DNA from: Paraburkholderia panacisoli
GTDB lineage: Bacteria; Pseudomonadota; Gammaproteobacteria; Burkholderiales; Burkholderiaceae
Reading direction: 5' to 3'
Assembly (NCBI RefSeq): GCF_008369935.1
Contig: NZ_VTUZ01000028.1
Location: forward strand, 62,001-126,000
Length of the DNA stretch: 64,000 nucleotides
Shown here: in pieces, positions 55,376-64,000 of the stretch
Numbering within the stretch: position 1 is the stretch's first letter
How the letters are laid out: each line of letters starts with the position of its first letter
Position numbers and translations under genes: made by a program
Notes under the pieces: generated by a model
What the model was told of the DNA's origin: nothing
Seen by the model: the letters and a program-made list of their open reading frames with translations, nothing else
The model's database searches: none

Positions 55376-55969
55376 TCGATCCGGAGCCATTGCATTGCAA
55401 CCTGCGGCGGGAGCGATCTTTATGCCGCCGCCGGGCTCCATTTGGGCCTGGCTTACGGGGTCGCCGATGACACGTGTTCCGCCCTGTCTGCCATGAATCA
55501 CGGGACGAGTGAGGCTCACTTTCCTTTGACGCTGAAAGCTGAAGGCCAACGCCCTTACATCCCGCTGATCGTTTTTCACGACAATCAGGATAAGGTCGTT
55601 CATCCTCGAAACAGTGACGAGTTGATGCGCACGAATTGTGTCTTTGCCCGCACGTCAAAGGGCGCGCCTCGTGCTACAGCCGAAACGGTACACGCGGAGG
55701 GCGTTCACGGGCACCCGCGCAATCTTTTTAACGACGACGCTGGCGAAATCGTCGGAGAGCAATGGATGGTTCACGGCCTCGGTCACGCATGGTCCGGCGG
55801 TGATAGCGCCGGAACCTACACCGACGGTAATGGACCGAATGCGTCTCGTGAAATGCTTGGCTCCTTCAGTGCTGTCAAGACAGGAAAAGTCGGGACTGCG
55901 GCGTTCCCTTCGCTGGCGGATGCGTGCTCGTCGCGCGCGCCGCATTGCTCAATCAATGTAGGACGGTGA
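55376..55969 (+). pseudogene. PHB depolymerase-family esterase, N-terminal half missing
   Basis: The plus strand reads DLYAAAGLHLGLAYGVADD, then PYIPLIVFHDNQDKVVHPRN (catalytic-Asp region) and WMVHGLGHAWSGGDSAGTYT (catalytic-His region) followed by ASREMLGSF. This is the C-terminal half of an extracellular PHB-depolymerase/esterase. The GLSAG nucleophile-Ser segment that should precede DLYAAAGLH is absent, and no start codon with a ribosome binding site is found. Non-functional as it stands. Confidence 0.82.
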
Positions 55970-56309
55970 GTGGGCTCGCATCGCACCAGCGTGGCCCAAA
56001 GAGGTGCGATCCGCTCAGCCACCAACGGCCGCCGGGAAACGTCACTCATTTGTCCCGGCCGGCGCGATTAGAACCGGTCCGTTTTACTCTTTAGCTGTCT
56101 GCCGTTCGGTCTGGGAATAGCCGTTGCGCACACGGAGATGCCAATGCGGCACGGACCCGGAGCGTCTTTCGGTTTCCGAAATACTGGCAACTGCTGCGCG
56201 CCTGCGTATAGGTAGACGGCCGCCCGTTTCTGCAAGTCATCTCACATAGGTTTCGTTTGTGGGCCCAACGCGGCGCCAGTCGCAAACTCACCTCTTTCAG
56301 GCAGGCAAT
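55970..56309. other. Intergenic stretch upstream of the metabolic operon
   Basis: No gene. It should contain the promoter of the four-gene operon starting at 56310. I looked for an FNR/ANR-type TTGAT-N4-ATCAA site and did not find one. Confidence 0.4.
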
Positions 56310-58295
56310 ATGCAAGACAAGATTGTCATCGCTGACGACGCGATCGGATTGATCCGTGATGGCGACGCCGTCTGTTGTTCGGGCTTTGTCGGCATTGGCA
56401 CGCCAGACGAGTTGATTACGGCTTTGGCCCGACGTTTCACCGATTCCGGCTTCCCCCGCGATCTGACGCTGGTGTTCGCGGCCGCGCCGGGCGACGGCAA
56501 GGACCGCGGACTCAACCGCATCGCGCTGCAGGGATTGATCAAACGCGCCATCGGCGGACATTGGTCGCTGGTGCCAAAGCTCGCCCGGATGGCGACCGAC
56601 AATCTGATCGAGGCCTACAACCTGCCGCTCGGGACGATGTCGCATCTGTATCGCGACATCGCGGCGCATAGGGCGGGCACGCTGACTCAGGTGGGACTGG
56701 GCACCTTTGTCGATCCGCGTCAGGCGGGTGGGAAGATCAACGCGCGCACCACCGAGAGCCTGGTTAGCACTATCGATATCGACGGCAAGACGTGGCTTTT
56801 ATACAAGGTCTTTCCGCTGAACGTAGCGCTGATTCGCGGCACAACCGCCGATCCGGAAGGCAATATCACGATGGAACGTGAGGCGCTGGTGCTCGACGCC
56901 CAGGCGATCGCCATGGCGGTTCACAATTCGAACGGACTCGTGATCGCGCAGGTGGAGAGGATCGCGGCGAGCGGGACACTCGACCCCCGCGCAGTCGTTG
57001 TTCCGGGCATCTTCGTTGACCGTGTTGTGGTCGCATCGCCCGATGCGCAGCCGCAGACTTACGGTACGGTCTACAACCCTGGGTTTTCCAGCGAGATCAC
57101 GATGTCGGCTGCAACGCACGAATGCCCGCTGCTCGACGAGCGGAAGATGATGGCTCGTCGCTGCGCGTTCGAACTTCCCCTTGGTGGCGTGATCAACCTG
57201 GGTATCGGTGTCCCGGAAGTCGTTGGTGCAGTCGCGGCGGAGGAACGCCTGCTGAGCCATCTGACTTTGACAGCCGAGCCCGGGGTCATCGGCGGCGCAC
57301 CGCAGGGTGGCCTGAACTTCGGCGCCGCCGTCAACATGGATGCGCTGCTTCACCAGAACCAGCAGTTCGATTTTTACGATGGCGGCGGCCTGGATCTCGC
57401 GTGCCTCGGTATGGCGCAGATCGACCGGAGCGGAAATGTCAACGTAAGCCGGTTTGGTTCACGACTGGCCGGTGCCGGCGGCTTTATCAATATCAGTCAG
57501 AATGCTTCGCGCGTGATATTCGCCGGAACTTTCACGGCGGGCGGGCTCGAGGTCGTCGTGGAAGCGGGGCGCCTTCGTATCGTTACGGAAGGTGCGCAGA
57601 AGAAACTTGTCGAGTCGGTCGAGCAGATCACATTCAACGGACAACTCGCTGCCGAACGCGGCCAACCGGTGCTGTACGTGACCGAACGATGCGTGTTCCG
57701 CCTAACGTCCGATGGGCTCGAACTAACGGAAGTCGCACCGGGGATCGACGTTGAGCGGGACATTCTCCCGCAGATGGACTTCGTGCCGATCGTGCGAAAA
57801 CCACGACCCATGGATCCGCGGATCTTCCTGCCGCAACTGATGAATCTGGCAGCGGAGCTGCTCGATTCGCAACTCGCTCAGAGGCTCAGCTACGAACCCG
57901 AGCGGAACACCATGTTTGCGAATTTCGAAGGGATGGCGGTTCGCTCGACCAGCGACATTGAAAGCGTGCGGCGCGTGTTCGAGGCATTCTGCAGTCCCAT
58001 CGGCCGGAGAGTTTCGCTAATCGTCAACTATGACGGATTCAGGCTGGACCAGGCGGTGGCCGATCAGTACTTTGAAATGGCAGCGCGGCTGCAATCGCAG
58101 TACTGCAGGTCGGCGAGCCGCTTCACCAGCTGCGCGTTCATGCGCGCAAAGCTGCAGGCGGCTTTCTGCGACGCGACTTCTACATCCCACGTATGTGAAA
58201 CACATGCCGACGCCATGACGTTTGCGATGGAGCAGCACGAAGCTGTCGCCGACGGTGTACTGCAGTTCCCCCGGCGTCACCACCAGCCGTTCTGA
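56310..58295 (+). CDS. Fused-subunit acyl-CoA:acetate/3-ketoacid CoA transferase
   Basis: A 661-residue class I CoA transferase with alpha and beta halves in one chain. The alpha half begins VIADDAIGLIRDGDAVCCSGFVGIGTPDEL and includes LVFAAAPGDGKDRGLNRIA. The beta half has GVINLGIGVPEVVGAV and the catalytic-glutamate segment LTAEPGVIGGAPQGG, with MAQIDRSGNVNVSRFG. A C-terminal extension (VSLIVNYDGFRLDQAVADQYFEM; FTSCAFMRAKL) is typical of a Burkholderiales subgroup. ATG 56310 is preceded by AGGCAGG. It is first in an operon with a TPP enzyme, a dehydrogenase and a hydrolase, and should activate or exchange short acyl-CoAs. The exact substrate is unknown. Confidence 0.85.
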   Translation: MQDKIVIADDAIGLIRDGDAVCCSGFVGIGTPDELITALARRFTDSGFPRDLTLVFAAAPGDGKDRGLNRIALQGLIKRAIGGHWSLVPKLARMATDNLIEAYNLPLGTMSHLYRDIAAHRAGTLTQVGLGTFVDPRQAGGKINARTTESLVSTIDIDGKTWLLYKVFPLNVALIRGTTADPEGNITMEREALVLDAQAIAMAVHNSNGLVIAQVERIAASGTLDPRAVVVPGIFVDRVVVASPDAQPQTYGTVYNPGFSSEITMSAATHECPLLDERKMMARRCAFELPLGGVINLGIGVPEVVGAVAAEERLLSHLTLTAEPGVIGGAPQGGLNFGAAVNMDALLHQNQQFDFYDGGGLDLACLGMAQIDRSGNVNVSRFGSRLAGAGGFINISQNASRVIFAGTFTAGGLEVVVEAGRLRIVTEGAQKKLVESVEQITFNGQLAAERGQPVLYVTERCVFRLTSDGLELTEVAPGIDVERDILPQMDFVPIVRKPRPMDPRIFLPQLMNLAAELLDSQLAQRLSYEPERNTMFANFEGMAVRSTSDIESVRRVFEAFCSPIGRRVSLIVNYDGFRLDQAVADQYFEMAARLQSQYCRSASRFTSCAFMRAKLQAAFCDATSTSHVCETHADAMTFAMEQHEAVADGVLQFPRRHHQPF

Positions 58296-58334
58296 AGCGG
58301 CCGGCAGCGCATTGAAGAAACAAGGAGTCTATTT

Positions 58335-59999
58335 GTGAAAGCATCCGACCTGTTCGTCATGGCACTGGAGAATGAAGGTGTTGAACGTATCTTCGCCGTG
58401 CCGGGCGAAGAAAACCTCGATGTCCTGGAGTCGTTGCGGCACTCGGCTATCGAACTCATCGTGACTCGCCATGAACAATCGGCGGCCTTCATGGCGGCCA
58501 CTCATGGCCGCCTGACCGGAAAGCCTGGCGTCTGTATGGCGACGCTTGGCCCCGGAGCATTGAATCTGGTGACCGGCGCTGCGTACGCACATCTTGGTGC
58601 GATGCCGATGGTACTGATCACGGGCCAGAAGGCCATCATGACAGCGCGCCAGGCGCGCTTTCAGATCGTCGACATCGTCGCGACGATGAAGCCGCTCACC
58701 AAAGCGTCGCGGCAGATTGTCAACGGCACCAGCATCCCGACCGTGGTGCGTGATGCATTCCGGGTCGCCGCAGAAGAGCGGCCGGGCCCAGTTCATCTCG
58801 AGTTGCCTGAAGACGTGGCGGCCTCGGAGGTGAGCGACGACATCCGCCTGGTTCCATTGCATCCGGTCGAGTTGCCGGTTGCGCGGCAGGCTGCAATCGA
58901 ACAGGCTGCGGCATTGCTGAGAAGCGCCAGGCGTCCCCTTGTCATGTTCGGCGCGGCTAGCAACCGGCCGCGTCTTGCCGGTCAATTGACCGAGTTCATC
59001 CGGCGCACTGGCATGCCGTTTTTCAATACCCAGATGGGCAAGGGCACTGTCTCCGCAATCGGTCACGACGAAGCCTCAGAACTCTGGATGGGCACGGCCG
59101 CGCTGAGCGAGCGTGACTACCTGCACGAAGCGATAGACCGTGCCGACCTGATCCTCGCGATAGGCCACGACACAATCGAAAAGCCGCCGTTCATCATGGG
59201 GCCCGACGGACCGATGGTCATCCACGTCGGATATACACCAGCAAATGTCGAACAGGTGTTCTTCCCGCATGCGGAAGTGGTCGGGGACCTCGGCCTGAGT
59301 CTCGCGCGGCTTGCAGATCTGGTCGAAGGCAAGCTGCCGCACGCGGCTGCGTTGGCGCCGCTGCGTGAAGGCATCCTGATGCGTACGCTGGAACGCGCGG
59401 AGGAATCGCGCTTTCCCCTGACGCCTCAACGCATCGTCCACGACGTCCGGAAAATCATGCCGGCCGACGGTATCGTCGCGCTGGACAACGGCATGTACAA
59501 GCTGTGGTTCGCGCGCTGCTACAGAACCCGTAGTGCAAATACGCTATTGCTCGACAATGCGCTGGCAACCATGGGGGCAGGCCTGCCTTCGGCGATGATG
59601 GCCGCGATGCTTTATCCGGATCGCCGTGTCATGGCCGTTTGCGGCGACGGCGGCTTCATGATGAACTCACAGGAACTCGAAACCGCTGTGAGACTGAAGC
59701 TCAATCTTGTTGTGTTGATCATTCAGGACGATGCCTACGGAATGATTCGCTGGAAGCAGGCCGTCGACAGCTTCGCGGACTGGGGTCTGACTTTCGGGAA
59801 CCCCGATTTCGTCAAATATGCGGATGCATACGGCGCAAAAGGCAGGCGCATTGAGACGGCCGAAGCGCTGGCTCCGGCACTGGAAAGCGCATTTCGCGAA
59901 GGCGGAGTGCAGTTGGTCATCGTCCCGGTTGATTATTCGGAGAACGTTCGTGTCTTTGTCGGGGAACTGGGCAATCGGGTCACGGAGGTCGCGCAATGA
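58335..59999 (+). CDS. Acetolactate synthase-like TPP-dependent enzyme
   Basis: A 554-residue large-subunit-type thiamine-diphosphate enzyme. The catalytic Glu lies in IVTRHEQSAAFMAATHGR; the middle FAD/regulatory-type domain and the C-terminal PP domain follow, with the TPP/Mg motif CGDGGFMMNSQELETAV ending near NLVVLIIQDDAYG. GTG 58335 has AGGAGTC upstream. No small regulatory subunit is adjacent, so a catabolic or carboligase role is more likely than valine biosynthesis. It is followed by the dehydrogenase with an ATGA overlap. Confidence 0.85.
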   Translation: MKASDLFVMALENEGVERIFAVPGEENLDVLESLRHSAIELIVTRHEQSAAFMAATHGRLTGKPGVCMATLGPGALNLVTGAAYAHLGAMPMVLITGQKAIMTARQARFQIVDIVATMKPLTKASRQIVNGTSIPTVVRDAFRVAAEERPGPVHLELPEDVAASEVSDDIRLVPLHPVELPVARQAAIEQAAALLRSARRPLVMFGAASNRPRLAGQLTEFIRRTGMPFFNTQMGKGTVSAIGHDEASELWMGTAALSERDYLHEAIDRADLILAIGHDTIEKPPFIMGPDGPMVIHVGYTPANVEQVFFPHAEVVGDLGLSLARLADLVEGKLPHAAALAPLREGILMRTLERAEESRFPLTPQRIVHDVRKIMPADGIVALDNGMYKLWFARCYRTRSANTLLLDNALATMGAGLPSAMMAAMLYPDRRVMAVCGDGGFMMNSQELETAVRLKLNLVVLIIQDDAYGMIRWKQAVDSFADWGLTFGNPDFVKYADAYGAKGRRIETAEALAPALESAFREGGVQLVIVPVDYSENVRVFVGELGNRVTEVAQ

Positions 60000-61123
60000 A
60001 GATCAAGGCAGCAGTGCTGGAAGCGATGGGCGCAGCGTATCCCTATGCCGTTTCCCGTCCTTTACGCATCGACGAGGTCGATCTCGCACCGCCCGGCGCT
60101 GATGAAGTGTTGATCAAGATCGCGGCTGCGGGTCTGTGTCACTCCGACCTCTCGGTAATCAACGGCGATCGGCCTCGCCCCATGCCGATGGCGCTCGGAC
60201 ATGAGGCAGCGGGCGTCGTGATGGAACTGGGAGCGGGTGTCACCGATCTCCGGATTGGCGATCACGTCGTGGTGGTGTTCGTGCCGAGTTGCGGCCATTG
60301 CGCGCCTTGCGCCGAGGGCCGGCCAGCCTTGTGCGAGCCGGGCGCGGCGGCGAACGGCGCGGGCACGCTGCTCTCCGGCGGGCGTCGCCTCACGCGTAGT
60401 GGGGAGGCATTGAATCATCATCTTGGATGCTCGGTATTTGCGGAGTACGCGACCGTATCGCGGCGCTCGGTCGTCAGGATCGATGCCAGCGTGCCGCTCG
60501 ACGAGGCCGCGCTGTTCGGATGTGCCGTGCTCACGGGCGTCGGCGCAGTGGTGAACACGGCGCAAGTCCGTGTGGGCGCGTCTGTTGCTGTGGTCGGTTT
60601 GGGAGGAGTGGGCCTTGCGGCACTCATCGGCGCGCAAGCGGCCGGCGCTCGCCAGATCATCGCGGTCGATCTCTCCGATGCGAAGCTGGACCAGGCGCGC
60701 GCTCTCGGCGCTACTCATACTGTCAACGCGGGTCGCGATGAGGCCGTCGAGCAGATCCGGGCATTGAGCTTGGGTGGGGTCGAGTTTGCGTTCGAATTCG
60801 CAGGTGCCATTCGCGCGCTGGACCTCGCTTATCGGATCACCCGTCGCGGCGGAATGACCATTACGGCGGGGCTGCCACCTGCTACTGCGCTCTGGCCACT
60901 ACCGGCAGTGAGTCTGGTTGCCGAAGAGCGCACATTGAAGGGCAGCTATATCGGCACGTGCGTGCCGGCGCGCGACATTCCCCATTACATCGATCTTTAC
61001 ATGCAGGGCAGGCTGCCGGTGAACAAGCTACTTACGGGCCATCTGACGCTTGAAGAGATCAATCATGGTTTTGATCTGCTTCACGAAGGCAAAGCGATTC
61101 GCCAGGTGGTGGTGTTTGACTGA
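59996..61123 (+). CDS. Zinc-dependent alcohol dehydrogenase (class III-like MDR)
   Basis: A 375-residue medium-chain dehydrogenase. Catalytic zinc ligands are in GLCHSD and LGHEAAG; the structural-zinc Cys cluster is CGHCAPCAEGRPALC. The NAD-binding fold is VGASVAVVGLGGVGLAALIGAQ, with an Asp (IAVDLSD) indicating NAD preference. The ATG overlaps the preceding stop (ATGA). It probably reduces or oxidises the short aldehyde or ketone produced by the upstream TPP enzyme or CoA transferase (inference). Confidence 0.9.
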   Translation: MKIKAAVLEAMGAAYPYAVSRPLRIDEVDLAPPGADEVLIKIAAAGLCHSDLSVINGDRPRPMPMALGHEAAGVVMELGAGVTDLRIGDHVVVVFVPSCGHCAPCAEGRPALCEPGAAANGAGTLLSGGRRLTRSGEALNHHLGCSVFAEYATVSRRSVVRIDASVPLDEAALFGCAVLTGVGAVVNTAQVRVGASVAVVGLGGVGLAALIGAQAAGARQIIAVDLSDAKLDQARALGATHTVNAGRDEAVEQIRALSLGGVEFAFEFAGAIRALDLAYRITRRGGMTITAGLPPATALWPLPAVSLVAEERTLKGSYIGTCVPARDIPHYIDLYMQGRLPVNKLLTGHLTLEEINHGFDLLHEGKAIRQVVVFD

Positions 61124-61172
61124 CCTTCAACGGCGGCCCGGCCATGCGCCCTACCTCCCAGGACACGACGCG

Positions 61173-62063
61173 ATGCAGCCACAACTGAAGGAGCTCTCCG
61201 TACCAGGACGCGGCGGCTTTCATAAGCTCGTCTATGCCGAGTGGGGACCGCCGAGGGCGGAACGAACGGTAGTCTGTCTGCACGGACTTTCGCGCACGGG
61301 CCGGGACTTCGACATTCTGGCCAAGGCTCTTGCGGAAGCAGACGCGCGAGTCGTCGTACCTGACCTGCCCGGGCACGGACGCAGTGATTGGCTCGACTCG
61401 CCCGCGCACTATACGGACCGGGCCTACACCCGGGCGATGTCGACGCTGATTGCCCGACTCGATGTTGAACAGGTGGATTGGGTCGGCACCTCGTTTGGTG
61501 CCCATATCGGCATGCTAATGGCGTCGGAATATGGGACGCCGGTGCGTCGGCTCGTGCTCAATGACTTCGGCGCGCTCGTCTCGGCTGCCGCATTGCGCCG
61601 GGTCGGCAGCTATCTGAAGCGCTCCTGGCGTTTCAACTCGATCGACGAGGTCGATGCGCATTTGCGCGATGTCCACGCGTCATTTGGCAAGCTCAGCGAC
61701 GCCCAGTGGCGTCATCTTGCCGAGCACAGCGCAGTCCCTGACGGCGCAGGCGGCTTTCGGTTTCGCTTCGATCCCGGCATCGGCCTGCGGTTCGTGCTAC
61801 CAATCTGGCTGGACGTGGATCTATGGCACGTCTGGGACAAGATTGACTGTCCGGTACTCATCCTGCGAGGCGAACACTCCGACTTACTGGCGCGGAGCAC
61901 CGTGGATGCCATGCTTAGGCGCGGCCCGGCGTCGAGGAGCGGTCAGGTCGCCACCTGTGAGTTTCCGGACTGCGGCCACGCGCCGGCCCTGATGGACGAT
62001 GCGCAGATCGCCATCATCAAAGACTACCTCACTGGACATCGAACGTTTTGCGTGGATCGCTGA
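61173..62063 (+). CDS. Alpha/beta hydrolase
   Basis: A 296-residue alpha/beta hydrolase. The oxyanion motif is VVCLHGLSRTGRDF, followed by DLPGHGRSDW, nucleophile Ser in WVGTSFGAHIGM, Asp near VLILRGEHSDLL, and catalytic His in FPDCGHAPALMDD. The catalytic set is complete. ATG 61173 follows AGGACACG. It is last in the four-gene operon, 50 bases after the dehydrogenase. Confidence 0.87.
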   Translation: MQPQLKELSVPGRGGFHKLVYAEWGPPRAERTVVCLHGLSRTGRDFDILAKALAEADARVVVPDLPGHGRSDWLDSPAHYTDRAYTRAMSTLIARLDVEQVDWVGTSFGAHIGMLMASEYGTPVRRLVLNDFGALVSAAALRRVGSYLKRSWRFNSIDEVDAHLRDVHASFGKLSDAQWRHLAEHSAVPDGAGGFRFRFDPGIGLRFVLPIWLDVDLWHVWDKIDCPVLILRGEHSDLLARSTVDAMLRRGPASRSGQVATCEFPDCGHAPALMDDAQIAIIKDYLTGHRTFCVDR

Positions 62064-62119
62064 TGCCTCTCGGGTGCCTGCGTGATGGAAGGACTCCAGC
62101 AGCCCACGCGGAAGCAGGC

Positions 62120-63730
62120 TTATCCACTGGCGTTCGGACCCGTGCTGGGGACCAGACTTTTAAGTAGCGGGGTAAGGCAGACCGGTTTGATCAGGTGATC
62201 GTCAAACCCGGCTGCAAGCGACCGCTGTCGATCTTCTGGCTGGCCGAACCCTGTCACCGCGATCATGCGTGGGCGTCGACCGGACGGCAGCGCGCGGAGT
62301 TCGCTCGCAAGTGCATTGCCGTCCATGCCCGGCAACCCGATATCAATCAAAAACACATCGGGCATGGCACTTCTGGCGGCGAGAAGCGCCTCATCAGCGT
62401 CCCCAGCCAGCGTAATCTGGTGCCCATAAATTTCAAGTAGCATTTTCATTGCATCGGCGGCATCGGGATTATCGTCCACGATCATGATCGTTTGCGGTCG
62501 GTCAACGTCTACAACCGGCACCACCAAACGTAGCTGCGCATCTGTCGTCACGATGGGTAAGCGCAAGCAGAACTCGCTGCCACAGCCTTCGCCATCGCTG
62601 TCCGCTGAGATAGATCCACCATGCATTTCGGCCATCGCCTTCACCACAGACAAACCGATTCCAAGTCCGCCATTTTGTTGAGTGGACCCGTTCTGGCCTT
62701 GCGTGAAAAGATCGAATACCTGGTCGAGGATCGCTTTTTTTATTCCGATGCCTGTATCCCGCACGGTGACAACAAGATCTTTGCCTTCAACTGTCACGCA
62801 AAGGAAGATAGCTCCTTTCGCGCGGTTGTACTTCGCCGCATTGTTGAGCAGATTGCCAATCATCTGGTCGAGGCGCGTGCGATCACAATGCAATAGGACG
62901 GGATGCGTCGGCTGTTCGACGGTGAGACGTAATCCGCGCATGGCGACTTCGGGCGCAACGACGTCGATCGCACCGGCAAGCACCTCGGCGAGTTCAACGC
63001 TTGTCTTGTTCAAAGTAACACGTTGATGTCTGATGCGAGCAACATCAAGCAGGTCGTCTACGATGCTGGTGAGATACGTTGCCTGGCGATCGATAACCCT
63101 CACGGCCTGCGATATTTGAACGTCGGACGACCGTCCCGCTTTCAGAACTTCGACTGCGGAGCGAACTGGCGCAAGTGGGTTACGAAGTTCATGCGCGAGC
63201 ATCGCCAGAAACTCGTCCTTACGTCGATCGGCATCTTTTAGCTGTTCTTCAAGGCGTTTGCGTTCGGTAATGTCGATGACGATATTGATTGCGCCAAGAG
63301 CTTCTCCGTTGGGACCAGCCAATAGGCGGGGATGAGCCAGCACGTTGCGACGCGAGCCATCAGGTCGCTCGACAATGGCCTCGGCGACGTCGATGTCCTG
63401 CTGTTCAAGAAGGGTAAGCGCCATGGGGCAGCGATCTAGCGGAAGCGGATGGCCATCGATCGTGAACATCCTGTGTGCCCCGCACCACGAATCCATGCCA
63501 ATTTTAGGGGATCGCCCCCAAAGCTGGACAGCGGCGTCGTTAAAGAGCGTCAGCTTGCCGTTGGCGTCACAGCAGTAGACCGCCACCGGAAAATCATCCA
63601 GAAGGATTCTGTAACGCATCTCACTTTGCAACAGCGCCGCCCGGACGTCGTCAATGCCGCAAGCGCGTGATGGAGGCGCTAGCGATAGGGAGGATGTTGG
63701 CGAACGGTGAGGCATATTCGTTGCTTTCAT
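62120..63730 (-). CDS. Hybrid sensor histidine kinase (PAS-HisKA-HATPase-REC)
   Basis: A 536-residue hybrid kinase. It has a PAS domain (~38-155: LLDDFPVAVYCCDANGKLTLFND, then GAINIVIDITERKR), then HisKA with phosphoacceptor His in FLAMLAHELRNPLAPV. HATPase N-box is MIGNLLNNAAKYNRAKG with G boxes VRDTGIGIKK and GLGIGLSVVKAMAEMHGG. The C-terminal receiver has DD in TIMIVDDNPDAADAM and phospho-Asp in PDVFLIDIGLPGMDG. No membrane segment is present, so it is cytosolic. ATG 63730 is preferred over a TTG two codons earlier. It is convergent with the metabolic operon; the cognate output regulator is not in the window. Confidence 0.9.
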   Translation of the reverse strand: MKATNMPHRSPTSSLSLAPPSRACGIDDVRAALLQSEMRYRILLDDFPVAVYCCDANGKLTLFNDAAVQLWGRSPKIGMDSWCGAHRMFTIDGHPLPLDRCPMALTLLEQQDIDVAEAIVERPDGSRRNVLAHPRLLAGPNGEALGAINIVIDITERKRLEEQLKDADRRKDEFLAMLAHELRNPLAPVRSAVEVLKAGRSSDVQISQAVRVIDRQATYLTSIVDDLLDVARIRHQRVTLNKTSVELAEVLAGAIDVVAPEVAMRGLRLTVEQPTHPVLLHCDRTRLDQMIGNLLNNAAKYNRAKGAIFLCVTVEGKDLVVTVRDTGIGIKKAILDQVFDLFTQGQNGSTQQNGGLGIGLSVVKAMAEMHGGSISADSDGEGCGSEFCLRLPIVTTDAQLRLVVPVVDVDRPQTIMIVDDNPDAADAMKMLLEIYGHQITLAGDADEALLAARSAMPDVFLIDIGLPGMDGNALASELRALPSGRRPRMIAVTGFGQPEDRQRSLAAGFDDHLIKPVCLTPLLKSLVPSTGPNASG

Positions 63731-63736
63731 GGACAA

Positions 63737-64000
63737 ATCTCGACAGTGCTAACGCTGTCCGCGCGTCCGGGGATGGACGCGGTGACTGAAGCGCTGCAGC
63801 ATGCAGCGATGGGGCATTGTCCCTGCATCCGACTGGCGCTGTCGGTACGGTATCGGTCAAAGTCGTTCTTGACGACCTTGCTAGTTCGGTGACAGTTCAG
63901 GGCGCGGCATGACAGGCGCAAACGGATTCATATTGCTGCAAAGCTGTACCGCACGAGCATGACCGATTACTGCGCAGTCCGAGCTCGCGCCACAATCGAG
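63737..64000. other. Window end, no gene recognised
   Basis: Short overlapping frames only. It should contain the promoter of the minus-strand hybrid kinase. Confidence 0.4.

Noticed and set aside
56050..56309. FNR/ANR box upstream of the metabolic operon
   Set aside because: The phasin/ADH context suggested oxygen control, but no TTGAT-N4-ATCAA-like site was found.
1..64000. CRISPR array, rRNA or tRNA genes
   Set aside because: No regularly spaced direct repeats of CRISPR size and no rRNA or tRNA-like sequence was recognised on reading through the window.

Overview
The window reads as a large accessory replicon (plasmid or megaplasmid) of a Burkholderiales bacterium, most likely Burkholderia, Paraburkholderia or Caballeronia. 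The support is the high-GC coding style, an iteron-controlled Rep_3-type initiator beside parAB, and a gene content (imuABC cassette, phasin, HU/Csp/DUF1488 small proteins, IS110/IS630/ISNCY elements) familiar from that group. Genus is inferred from protein resemblance only.

Layout. 1-1775 has no convincing gene but carries a repeat cluster. 1776-7619 is the maintenance core: three parS-like palindromes, parB, parA, an iteron origin, rep, and a ParB-type HTH regulator with two identical palindromic cores beside it. 8110-15841 is a remnant of a transfer/pilus cluster mixing VirB8/VirB9/VirB10-type proteins, two lytic transglycosylases, TcpQ/PilL-like proteins and a PilN secretin. A deletion joins virB9 to virB10, and the pilus operon stops just after pilN. 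No ATPase, coupling protein, relaxase or pilin is visible. 15993-18521 has a DpdA-like (TGT-fold) gene, a good terminator and an ATP-dependent ligase with an in-frame stop. 19028-24979 holds a two-gene unit: an exported alpha/beta hydrolase with a DUF4384-like tail, then a 1511-residue exported DUF6531/YD-repeat + TPR + CHAT protease. This is the best candidate here for an undescribed system.

25311-31283 is a decaying SOS/mutagenesis island: a truncated SRAP gene, then dnaE2/imuC (internal deletion plus frameshift), imuB and imuA behind a perfect LexA box. 32188-41619 has hypothetical proteins, a two-HTH regulator, an intact IS630 element, a cold-shock gene and a secreted beta-propeller protein. 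42190-50700 is rich in mobile elements and debris: IS3 fragment, IS110, ISNCY with an inverted duplication, histidine-kinase, HU and SET-domain remnants, plus intact HU, a VapBC pair, a ParE/RelE-like toxin without visible antitoxin, and a DUF1488 gene.

51594-64000 is metabolic: a PQQ-type sugar dehydrogenase lipoprotein, DUF692 and IS110 remnants, a phasin beside a beheaded PHB-depolymerase-like esterase, a compact operon (CoA transferase, acetolactate-synthase-like TPP enzyme, zinc alcohol dehydrogenase, alpha/beta hydrolase), and a convergent hybrid histidine kinase. No rRNA, tRNA or CRISPR array was recognised.
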